From the NCBI RefSeq assembly GCF_050003625.1, contig NC_134400.1, positions 197,793,918 through 197,857,917 of the forward strand: 64,000 bases of DNA, read 5' to 3'. The notes beneath the pieces were generated by a model. That model did not search any database. It was not told the origin of the DNA and worked only from the letters and a program-made list of their open reading frames with translations. Below, one piece after another: positions 54,637 through 64,000 of this stretch. Both the position numbers and the translations under genes were made by a program. This DNA comes from Haematobia irritans. Taxonomy: Eukaryota; Arthropoda; Insecta; Diptera; Muscidae. How positions within the stretch are numbered: the stretch's first letter is position 1; each line of letters begins with the position of its first letter.

Positions 54637-56221
54637 CTCCCTGCGCCACACTGTGGAACAGGGTTAGTGCATATGTTTGCAACACCCAGAAGGAGACGAG
54701 ATAGACACATGGTGTCTTTGGCAAAAATGCTCAGGTGGGCTCCTGAGTCGATATAGCCATGTCCGTCTGTCCGTGAACACATCAAAGTCTAGGTCGCAGT
54801 TTTAGTCCGATCGACTTCAAATTTAGCACAAGTACGTGTTTTGGCTCTGAATAGAACCCTATTAATTTTGGAAGAAATCGGTTCAGATTTAGATATAGCT
54901 CCCATATATATCTTTCTCCCGATATGAACTAATACGATCCCAGAAAACAGAGTTTAACCCCAATTTGTTTAAAATTTTGCACTAGGAGTACAATTAGTAG
55001 TGTAGTCAAGTGTGTTGAAATTGAAATCGGTTCAAATTTAGATATAGCTCCCATATATAGCTTTCACCCGATATGGACTAATATGGTCCTAAAAGCCAGA
55101 CTATTGGCCAAATTTGGTTGAAATTTTGCACAGGGAGTAGAATTAGCATTGTAGCTATGCGTGCCAAATTTGGTTGAAATCGGTTCAGATTTAGATATAG
55201 CTCCCATATATATGTTTTTCTGATTTCGACAAAAATGGTCAAAATAGCAACATTTTCCTTGTAAAATCGCCACTGCTTAGTCTAATAGTTGAAAAAATGA
55301 CTATAATTTTCTTAAACTTCTAATACATATATATCGAGCGATAAATCATAAATAAACTTTTGCGAAGTTTCCTTAAAATTATAAGTTAATGCATATGTTT
55401 GCAACACCCAGAAGGAGACGAGATAGACACATGGTGTCTTTGGCAAAAATGCTCAGGGTGGGCCCCTGAGTCGATATAGCCATGTCCGTCTGTCCGTGAA
55501 CACATTTTTGTAATCAAAGTCTAGGCACAAGTATGTGTTTTGGCTCAGAATAGAACCCTATTGATTTTGGAAGAAATCGGTTCAGATTTAGATATAGCTC
55601 CCATATATATCTTTCGGCCGATATGGACGAATACGGTCCCAGAAGCCAGAGTTTTACCCCAATTTGGATGAAATTTTGCACAAGGAGTACAATTAGTAGT
55701 GTAGTAACGTGTGCCAAATTTTATTGAAATCGCTTCAGATTTAGATATAGCTCCCATATATATGTTATTCTGATTTCGACAAAAATGGTCAAAATACCAA
55801 CATTTGCCTTGTAAAATCGCCTCTGCTTAATCGAAAAGTTGTAAAACAGACTCTAATTTTCCTAAACTTCTAACACATATATATCGAGCGATAAATCATA
55901 AATAAACTTTTGCGAAGTTTCCTTAAAATTGCTTCAGATTTAAATGTTTCCCATATTTATACCCTGCGCCACACTGTGGAACAGGTGTGTTCCACCCTAG
56001 TGCATTAGCCGACTTAAATTTTGAGTCTATAGATTTTGTAGAAGCCTATCAAATTCTGTCCAGATCGAGTGATATTTAAATGTATGTATTTGGGACAAAC
56101 CTTTATATATAGCCCTCAACACATTTGACGGATGTGATATGGTATCGAAAATTTAGATCTACAAAGTGGTGCAGGGTATAATATAGTCGGCCCGCCCGAC
56201 TTTAGACTTTCCTTACTTGTT
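54637..56221 (-). mobile_element. DINE family C, composite of two partial copies (C5)
   Basis: Minus-strand family C. A first copy runs 54637-55378 (tail ACTCCCTGCGCCACACTGTG at the left, central repeats, inner 5' region). A second begins at about 55379 with AAGTTAATGCATATGTTTGC and runs to the head CAAGTAAGG ending at 56221. Each has only two or three central repeats. The terminal hairpin of the second copy is not at its end but at 55957-55987 (ATACCCTGCGCCACACTGTG GAACAG), inside the 5' half. The duplication probably arose within one insertion. Confidence 0.85.
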
Positions 56222-56790
56222 TTCATAGAAAATTTTGTTAAAATTTTATTTCTATGGAAATTTGGTCAAAATTTTATTTTAATAGAAAATTTTGTTAAAA
56301 TTTTATTTCTATAGAACAGTTTGTCAAAATTTTATTTTCATAGAAAATTTTGTCAAACTTTTATTTTTGCAGCAAATTTTGTCAATATTTTAGTTCTATA
56401 GAAAATTTTGTTAAAATATTATTTCTATAGAAATTTGGTCAAAATTTTATTTTGGTAGAACATTTTGTTAAAATTTTATTTCTATAGAACAGTTTGTCAA
56501 AATTTTATTTTCATAGAAGATTTTGTCAAACTTTTATTTTCACAGCAAATTTTGTCAATATTTTTGTTCTATAGAAAATTTTGTCAAAATTTTATTTCTA
56601 TAAAAAATTTTATTTCTATAAAAAAATTTAGTTCTATAGAAAATTGTTTCAAAATTTTATTTCTATAGAAAATTTTGTCAAATTTCATTTCAATAGAGAA
56701 TTTTGTCAAAATTTTTATTCTAAAGGAAATGTTGTAAAATTTTTATTTCTACAAAAAATTTTGTCAAAATTTTATTTCTTATACAAAAGG
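56222..56790 (-). repeat. 30-bp minisatellite, reverse orientation
   Basis: About 19 reverse units continuing the orientation of 54250-54636 after DINE C5. A variant group (GAACAGTTTGTCAAAATTTT, then TTTTCATAGAA, then GCAGCAAATTTTGTCAATAT) occurs twice (56312 and 56487) about 175 bp apart, a local higher-order repeat. Confidence 0.93.
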
Positions 56791-58092
56791 GTGGGTCGGA
56801 CCCGACCGACTTTTGTATGGTACCCGATTGTTTTTGTTTTTTTTTTTATCTGGAACGAAACACTGTTTCCAGTTTATCCGATCAACCAAAGAAGGCCACC
56901 TTAACTGAGTGGATTATGCCAACTCCCCAATAGCATCAACATCAGAAGTAACAACATTTGTTGCTGCTGCTACGCCAAATCATGATTAAAATCGTCGTCA
57001 TCATTGGTGGCAGGCTGGGAGGCAAAATCATCCTTGTCAAGTACCAGCGCCAAACCACCATTGGCAATGAATGGGTGGTAATGGTGGTGATGATGATGAT
57101 GCGGAGGGTCTATGGTATTCGAATTCACGGATTTTGGCTTTGTGGCAATTTATGAAAATATCATGTTTGCTTACACCAAAAACCATTTAATATGATTTCG
57201 ATAAGATTGGCTGAGTGGGTAAGTGAGTGAGTGAATGAGTGCTACAACCCAGCCACAGATATGGGCAGAAGCCCCCTAATAGAAATGGTCACACATGCTT
57301 TTCCGTCTGTTTTGCCAGCTTTCTGACTGACCTTATTGGCTTAGCGGATTGGGGAGGGAGAGAAGGGAATATCATACATCCATAGTCAAATAACGAATGT
57401 TTATTTTGGGACAAATGCATGTAAGGAGTACGTACTTACACCAAGTACGTACATAAATCTGGACATCTAGCAACCTCGACAACAAGCAAAGAAATGTTTC
57501 GGAGGAGATTCATAAACCGATATGGATGTGACTGAATATCTGGCGATACAGAAGATACAGTCGTACACCACCACCACCACCACCACCACCATCGCCAGCA
57601 ACAAGATAGTCGCCAGTCCCCATAAGGAGGGATTATGATTTCATTATGGAATCTCTTGATTATGGGAAATTTCAATATGGAGTTAGAGTTTGCCAGGATG
57701 TTTGTGGGATGTTAAGAATGTAAATGCTGTTGTCAAACCATGAGCTGGAAATTTTGAAATATTGCCTAACAACTATTTAAAGTAGTTTTCAAGTAGGTGT
57801 TAAAAATTGTAGTTGTTCCTAAAAAAAAAAGACATAAACAGAAAATGAAGCGGGACCAAATGGTTATGCACTTTTTAATGGCAAAATTTTAATGAATTTT
57901 ACTCACAACCGATTTTTACATCCTTTTTTTTTACCTCATCGTAGATAATTATCTATCAATTTCATCAAGGTCGTAGGAAAATACCTTCATGTTCATTATC
58001 ACAAGTCACAGGAAAACACTTTCAATCGCAAGTGATCCACTTTCTAATGCCAGCCACCAATCGCTATAGAAATGGGTCGATTGCGATGCGTA
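56791..58092. other. Unique DNA, no gene seen
   Basis: About 1.3 kb. It includes a GGTCGGACCCGACCGAC palindrome at about 56799, a GATGATGATGATG run at 57087 and a CCACCACCACCACCACCACC run at 57568 with CATCGCCAGCAACAA following. Frames here are short and follow the trinucleotide runs. I see no host exon with convincing splice sites. Confidence 0.5.
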
Positions 58093-59010
58093 AAGGGTGA
58101 TACGGTCAAAATTTGGTCAATATAAACTTGACGTATTTCTTTAAATTTTGCATTTAAAAAATCTGAACACCCCTCATTTTGAAGGTGTGTGTGTGTGTAG
58201 AATGTTGCTCCTATTTTGATTTTGGAATTCTCTCTTCAGTTGTCAAAATGCCGTCCAAACAACAAGAGCAGCGTATCAAAATTTTGCTCGCGCATCGCGA
58301 AAATCCGAGCTACTCGCACGCAAAGCTGGCAAAATCGCTAAAAGTTGCTAAATGAACCGTTACAAATGTAATTAAAGTGTTGGGAAATCGAAAACCGGAA
58401 GCCGCTGAGACGACAAAGAGAGTTGCCGGTAGTTTCAAGCGAAACCCTAACCTCTCTCTCCGAGATGCAAATAAGCTGGGTGTATCGTCTACAACCGTGC
58501 ATCGAGCCGGACTATCGACTTACAAGAAGGTAGTGACTCCAAATCGCGATGATAAACAAAATACGACGGCCAAAGCGCGATCCCGGAGGCTGTACACGAC
58601 GATGCTGACGAAGTTTGACTGCGTGGTATTTGATGGACGACGAAACCTACGTCAAAGCCGACTACAAGCAGCTTCAGGGACAGGAGTTTTATACGGCAAA
58701 AGGAAGGGGAAAGGTAGCAGATATTTTCAAGCACATAAAACTGTCAAAGTTCGCAAAGAAATATCTGGTTTGGCAAGCCATCTGTACCTGTAGCTTGAAA
58801 AGCAGCATTTTCATAGCTTCCGGGACTGTCAACCAAGAAATTTACGTGAAAGAGTGTTTGAATAAACGTCTGCTGCCTTTCCTGAAGAAACACGGTTGTT
58901 CCGTACTGTTTTGGCCGGATTTGGCATCTTGCCATTACGCTAAAAAGGCCATGGAGTGGTACGCCGCCAGCAACGTGGAGGTGGTTTGAGACAAAAATAC
59001 TCCACCAACA
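58093..59010 (+). mobile_element. mariner-superfamily element (DD37E type), 3'-truncated
   Basis: The left end AAGGGTGATACGGTCAAAAT follows TA at 58091-58092, which fits a Tc1/mariner terminus. After a 155-bp leader comes a broken transposase frame (58248-58989). Similarity stops at about 59010, before the third catalytic residue. No matching right TIR is present. The sequence passes directly into CTTACCAAAAACTACCAAC repeats and then minisatellite. Confidence 0.8.
58248..58989 (+). pseudogene. DD37E-like mariner transposase pseudogene
   Basis: ATG at 58248 gives MPSKQQEQRIKILLAHREN, a helix-turn-helix start, with a TGA stop at 58353 (VAK-stop-TVTNVIKV). After two small in-frame deletions come GSFKRNPNLSLRD and LGVSSTTVHRA (second HTH). 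A one-base insertion near 58630 shifts the frame just before MDDETYVKADY, which holds the first catalytic Asp. FWPDLASCHY (about 58910) holds the second. A stop at 58987 follows EVV, where the family has a short linker to the third acidic residue; that residue is lost. The D37E class is inferred from the family pattern, because the defining spacing cannot be measured here. Confidence 0.88.
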
Positions 59011-59090
59011 TTTGGAGAAAATCTTACCAAAAACTACCAACAAATTGTACCAAAAACTAACAAAATCTTACCAAAAACTAACAAATTTCT
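59005..59090. repeat. CTACCAAA/CTTACCAAAAACTA short repeats
   Basis: ATCTTACCAAAAACTACCAA occurs and recurs as ATCTTACCAAAAACTAACAA, leading into the reverse minisatellite. CTACCAA-type motifs are also the hallmark of the minisatellite-element ends at 5615, 16430 and 24870, so this is probably a degenerate end of the same element. Confidence 0.5.
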
Positions 59091-61745
59091 ATTTCTATAG
59101 AAAATTTTGTCAAAATTTTATTTCTATTGAAAATTTTGTTCAAAATTGTATTTCTATAGCAAATTTTGTCAACATTTTATTTCTATAGAAAATTTTGTTC
59201 AAAATTGTATTTTTGTAGAAAATTTTGTCAAAATTGTATTTTTGTACAAAATTTTGTCAAAATTGTATTTTTATAGAAAATTTTGTCAAAATTTTATTTT
59301 TATAGAAAATTTTGTCAAAAATTGATTTTCTATAAAATTCAATTTTGTCAACATTATATTCTTTTAGAGAATTTTGTGAAAATTTTATTTCTATAGAAGA
59401 TTTTGTCAACATTTTTTTTTTTGATTGGAAATTTTGTTAAAATTGTATTTTTATAGAAAATTTTGTCAAAGTTTTATATCAATAGAAAATTTCCTCAAAA
59501 TTTTATTTCTAAAGAAATTTTGTCAAAATTTGTTTTTTTTTTAGAAAATTTTGTCAAAATTGTATTATTGTAGAAAATTTTATTTCTATAGAAGATTTGT
59601 CAAAATTTTATTTTGATAGAAAATTTTGTTAAAATTGTATTTTTATAGAAAATTTTGTCAAAATTTTATATCAATAGAAAATTTCCTCAAAATTTTATTT
59701 CTAAAGAAAATTTTGTCAACATTTTATTTCCATTGAAAATTTAGTCAAAATTTTATTTTTATAGAAAATTTTGTCAAAATTTTATTTTTATAGAAAATTT
59801 TGTCAAAATTTTATTTTTATAGAAAATTTTGTCAAAATTTTATTTTAAATTTTGTCAAAAATTGATTTTCTATAAAATTCAATTTAGTCAAAATTATATT
59901 CTTGTAGAGAATTTTGTGAAAATTTTATTTCTATAGAAGATTTTGTCAACATTTTTTTTGATTGGAAATTTTGTTAAAATTGTATTTTTATAGAAAATTT
60001 TGTCAAAGTTTTATATCAATAGAAAATTTCCTCAAAATTTTATTTCTAAAGAAAATTTTGTCAAAATTTGTTTTTTTAGAAAATTTTGTCAAAATTGTAT
60101 TCTTTTAGAAAATTTTATTTCTATAGAAGATTTTGTCAACATTTTATTTTGATAGAAAATTTTGTTAAAATTGTATTTTTATAGAAAAGTTTGTCAAAAT
60201 TTTATATTAATAGAAAATTTTCTCAAAATTTTATTTCTAAAGAAAATTTTGTCAAAATTTTATTTCCATTGAAAATTTTGTCAAAATGTTATTTTTGTAG
60301 AAAATTTTGTCAAAATTTTATTTTTATAGAAAATTTTGTCAAAATTTTATATCAATAGAAAATTTCCTCAAAATTTTATTTCTAAAGAAAATTTTGTCAA
60401 CATTTTATTTCCATTGAAAATTTAGTCAAAATTTTATTTTTATAGAAAATTTTGTCAAAATTTTATTTTTATAGAAGATTTTGTCAAAATTTTATTTTTA
60501 TAGAAAATTTTGTCAAAATTTTATTTTAAATTTTGTCAAAAATTGATTTTCTATAAAATTCAATTTAGTCAAAATTATATTCTTGTAGAGAATTTTGTGA
60601 AAATTTTATTTCTATAGAAGATTTTGTCAACATTTTTTTTGATTGGAAATTTTGTTAAAATTGTATTTTTATAGAAAATTTTGTCAAAGTTTTATATCAA
60701 TAGAAAATTTCCTCAAAATTTTATTTCTAAAGAAAATTTTGTCAAAATTTGTTTTTTTAGAAAATTTTGTCAAAATTGTATTCTTTTAGAAAATTTTATT
60801 TCTATAGAAGATTTTGTCAACATTTTATTTTGATAGAAAATTTTGTTAAAATTGTATTTTTATAGAAAAGTTTGTCAAAATTTTATATTAATAGAAAATT
60901 TTCTCAAAATTTTATTTCTAAAGAAAATTTTGTCAAAATTTTATTTCCATTGAAAATTTTGTCAAAATGTTATTTTTGTAGAAAATTTTGTCAAAATTTT
61001 ATTTTTATAGAAAATTTTGTCAAAATTCTATTTTTATAGAAAATTTTGTCAAAATTTTATTTTTATAGAAAATTTTGTCAAAATTTTATTTTTATAGAAA
61101 ATTTTGTCAAAATTTTATTTCTGTAGAAAATTTTGTCAAAATTTTATTTCTGTAGAAAATTTTGTCAAAATTTTATTTCTATAAAAACTTTTGTCAAAAA
61201 GTTATTATATAAAAATACAATTTTGACAAAATCGTCTATATTTTGTCAAAATTGTATTTTTATAGAAAATTTTGTAAAAATTTTATATCATTAGAAAATT
61301 TTCTCAAAATTTTATTTCTAAAGAAAATTTTGTCAAAATTTTATTTCTGTAGAAAATTTTGTAAAAATATTATTTCTGTAGAAAATTTTGTCAAAATTTT
61401 ATTTTGATAGAAAATTTTGTAAAAATTTTATATCAATAGAAAATTTTCTCAAAATTGTATTTTTGTAGAAAATTTTGTAAAAATTGTATTTCTATAGTAA
61501 ATTTTGTCAAAATTTTATTTTGATAGAAAAATTTGTCAACATTTTATTTTGATAGAAAATTTTGCCAAAGTTTTATTTTGATAAAAAATTTTGTCAAAGT
61601 TTTATTTTGATAGAAAATTTTGTTAAAATTGTATTTTTATAGAACATTTTGTCAAACTTTTATATCAATAGCAAATTTTCTCAAAACTTTATTTCTGTAG
61701 AAAATTTTGTCAAAACTTTATTTCTATAGAAACTTTTGTCAAAAT
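59085..61745 (-). repeat. 30-bp minisatellite, reverse orientation, with higher-order repeats
   Basis: About 88 reverse units. The marker ATTGATTTTCTATAAAATTC occurs at 59321, 59861 and 60542 (steps of 540 and 681 bp) and again at 62347. It is followed each time by the same series (GATTGGAAATTTTGTTAAAA, TATATCAATAGAAAATTTCC, TTTAGAAAATTTTGTC). This shows amplification of blocks of about 20 units. The block stops at the module at 61745. Confidence 0.95.
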
Positions 61746-61985
61746 TTGATAGTTTTGATGCAAGTAGAGGATGCTGATGAGGAATGTGGTAATTCCGAAA
61801 CGTGCGTCCATCCAACCATCTTGCAGTCTATAGGGCTTTGCAAACAAATTTGACAAACATTCTTTTTCTCTGTTGGTAAAGCTACACTTGTTTAGTTTAG
61901 TCAATGCATGGTTTTAAGCTGAAATAAAATAAAAATAAAAAACAACAACAATGCTTAAAGAACAAAACCAACAATAACAAAACAA
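61745..61985 (+). repeat. Module copy 2 (GATGCAAGTAGAGGATGCTG)
   Basis: Same module as 48110-48350: GAGGATGCTGATGAGGAATG, CCGAAACGTGCGTCCATCC, TAGTTTAGTCAATGCATGG, then the leader AACAACAACAATGCTTAAAG and CAACAATAACAAAACAAAACGA. The small frame MQVEDADEECGNSETCVHPT is cut short by a 1-bp difference (GCAAACAAATT in place of GCCCAAACAAATT). It separates a reverse block (left) from a short forward block (right). Confidence 0.8.
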
Positions 61986-63553
61986 AACGAAATAAAATTT
62001 TGACAAAATTTTTTATAGAAATATAATTTTGACAATATTTTCTATAGAGATACAATTTTGACAAATTTTTTTATAGGGATAAAATTTTGACAAAATTTTC
62101 TGTAGAAATAAAAATTTTCTATAGAAATAAAATTTTGGCAAAATTTTCTATAGAAGTAAACTTTTGACAAAATTTTATTTCCATTGAAAATTTTGTTAAA
62201 ATGTTATTTTTATAGAAAATTTTGTTAAAATTTTATTTTTATAGAAAATTTTGTCAAAATTTTATTTTTATAGAAAATTTTGTCAAAATTTTATTTTTAT
62301 AGAAAATTTTGTCAAAAGTTTATTTTTATAGAAAATTTTGTCAAAAATTGATTTTCTATAAAATTCAATTTTGTCAAAATTATATTCTTGTAGAGAATTT
62401 TGTGAAAATTTTATTTCTATAGAAGATTTTGTCAACATTTTTTTTGATTGGAAATTTTGTTAAAATTGTATTTTTATAGAAAATTTTGTCAAAGTTTTAT
62501 ATCAATAGAAAATTTCCTCAAAATTTTATTTCTAAAGAAAATTTTGTCCAAATTTGTTTTTTTAGAAAATTTTGTCAAAATTGTATTCTTGTAGAAAATT
62601 TTATTTCTATAGAAGATTTTGTCAACATTTTATTTTGATAGAAAATTTTGTTAAAATTGTATTTTTATAGAAAATTTTGTCAAAATTTTATATCAATAGA
62701 AAATTTCCTCAAAATTTTATTTCTAAAGAAAATTTTGTCAAAATTTTATTTCCATTGAATATTTTTTCAAAATGTTATTTTTGTAGAAAATTTTGTCCAA
62801 ATTTTATTTTTATAGAAAATTTTGTCAAAATTTTAATTTTATAGAAAATTTTGTCAAAATTTTATTTTTATAGAAAATTTTGTCAAAATTTTATTTTTTA
62901 TAGAAAATTTTGTCAAAATTTTATTTCTGTAGAAAATTTTGTCAAAATTTTATTTCTATAAAAAGTTTTGTCAAAATTTTATTTTGATAGACAATTTTGT
63001 CAAAATTTTATTTCTATAAAAACTTTTGTCAAAATTTTATTTTGATAGACAATTTTGTAAAAATTTTATTTTTATAGAAAATTTTGTAAAAATTTTATAT
63101 CAATAGAAAATTTTCTCAAAATTTTATTTCTTAAGAAAATTTTGTCAAAATTTTATTTCTGTAGAAAATTTTGTCAAAATATTATTTCTGTAGAAAATTT
63201 TGTCAAAATTTTATTTTGATAGAACATTTTGTCAAAATTTTATATCAATAGAAAATTTTCTCAAAATTGTATTTTTGTAGAAAATTTTGTAAAAATTGTA
63301 TTTCTATAGTAAATTTTGTCAAAATTTTATTTTGATAGAAAAATTTGTCAACATTTTATTTTGATAGAAAATTTTGCCAAAATTTTATTTTGATAAAAAA
63401 TTTTGTCAAAGTTTTATTTTGATAGAAAATTTTGTTAAAATTGTATTTTTATAGAACATTTTGTCAAACTTTTATATCAATAGCAAATTTTCTCAAAACT
63501 TTATTTCTGTAGAAAATTTTGTCAAAACTTTATTTCTATAGATACTTTTGTCA
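61986..63553. repeat. 30-bp minisatellite: short forward block then reverse block
   Basis: Forward units at 61990-62170, then a switch to reverse at about 62172 (TTTTGACAAAATTTTATTTC CATTGAAAA), with about 46 reverse units to 63553. The reverse part repeats the order of variants at 60540-61740 with a step of about 1.81 kb, so this is one half of a large tandem duplication. Confidence 0.93.
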
Positions 63554-63795
63554 AAATTTGATAGTTTTGATGCAAGTAGAGAATGCTGATGAGGAATGTG
63601 GTAATTCCGAAACGTGCGTCCATCCAACCATCTTGCAGTCTATAGGGCTTTGCCCAAACAAATTTGACAAACATTCTTTTTCTCTGTTGGTAAAGCTACA
63701 CTTGTTTAGTTTAGTCAATGCATGGTTTTAAGCTGAAATAAAATAAAAATAAAAAAACAACAACAGTGCTTAAAGAACAAAACCAACAATAACAA
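63554..63795 (+). repeat. Module copy 3
   Basis: Nearly identical to module copy 2 (offset 1812 bp), with GAGAATGCTG in place of GAGGATGCTG and an intact GCCCAAACAAATT. The frame MQVENADEECGNSETCVHPT therefore stays open for about 53 codons to VNAWF. The leader AACAACAACAGTGCTTAAAG follows and then a forward minisatellite block. Confidence 0.8.
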
Positions 63796-64000
63796 AGCAA
63801 AACAAAATAAAATTTTGACAAAATTTTTTATAGAAATATAATTTTTACAATATTTTCTATAGAGATACAATTTTGACAAATTTTTTTATAGGGATAAAAT
63901 TTTGACAAAATTTTCTGTAGAAATAAAAATTTTCTATAGAAATAAAATTTTGGCAAAATTTTCTATAGAAATAAAATTTTGGCAAAATTTTCTATAGAAA
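63796..64000 (+). repeat. 30-bp minisatellite, forward block cut by window end
   Basis: About seven forward units that repeat 61990-62170 at an offset of about 1.81 kb (same TTTTTTTATAGGGATAAAAT variant). They continue beyond the window. Confidence 0.93.

Noticed and set aside
56799..56815. GGTCGGACCCGACCGAC palindrome as a regulatory operator
   Set aside because: A single short palindrome in unannotated DNA with no adjacent gene; no support for function.

Overview
The window is AT-rich, repeat-dominated nuclear DNA of a fly, most likely a calyptrate (house-fly or stable-fly type) with a large genome. The evidence is Drosophila INE-1/DINE-like Helentron elements, several mariner lineages, a tRNA-derived SINE and tens of blocks of one 30-bp AT-rich minisatellite. 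I find no intact host gene, no rRNA or true tRNA gene and nothing bacterial or organellar. All recognisable coding sequence is broken transposon sequence. Species assignment is inference.

Layout. 1-5.3 kb: rearranged DINE pieces (families C, A and B) and a full A element, then quiet AT-rich DNA. 5.3-10.8 kb: a mariner scrap, then DINE B1, carrying an inserted C element (5930-7309) and an inserted hAT element (8656-10742) that itself holds a pogo/Tigger-like element (9021-10426). 11-16.5 kb: a SINE and a 3.4-kb minisatellite split by a complete C element. 16.8-19.2 kb: a mariner relic split by DINE pieces D and B2. 20.9-28.2 kb: minisatellite, two paralogous SINE-bearing blocks, and DINE copies B3 and B3b. 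28.3-29.2 kb: a DD41D mariner. 29.3-31.8 kb: a SINE and unique DNA. 31.8-39.1 kb: a roughly 200-bp tandem repeat split by DINE B4, which contains A2, which contains a MITE, which contains A3. 39.2-41.9 kb: a MITE and a decayed LINE reverse transcriptase. 43.1-56.8 kb: DINE C copies, minisatellite blocks, an unknown degenerate repeat and a deleted mariner. 58.1-59 kb: a DD37E mariner relic. 59.1-64 kb: minisatellite with higher-order repeats.

Main observation. DINE families A, B and C, diverged in sequence, each carry central tandem repeats of exactly 153 bp (51 codons). In one frame these align without gaps around YMGAI-x4-PI-x-T-x-F ... FQ-x4-K. All begin CAAGTA, have a GC-rich hairpin near the 5' end, and end in an imperfect TATACCC...GGGTATA hairpin. 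They look like diverged sister lineages of one non-autonomous Helentron design; no Rep/helicase gene is present.

Second observation. The 30-bp minisatellite repeatedly ends in a fixed sequence (TTGCCACTCGAGCC, then AATCTACC, then GAGAAAATTTT) that resembles the terminus of a mariner relic at 50.3 kb. It may therefore be the expanded core of a mariner-derived MITE. It also sits inside several DINE B copies, which could spread it. Element borders come from precise nesting, target-site duplications and comparison with uninterrupted copies in this same window. Family names come from motif recognition, without database searches.
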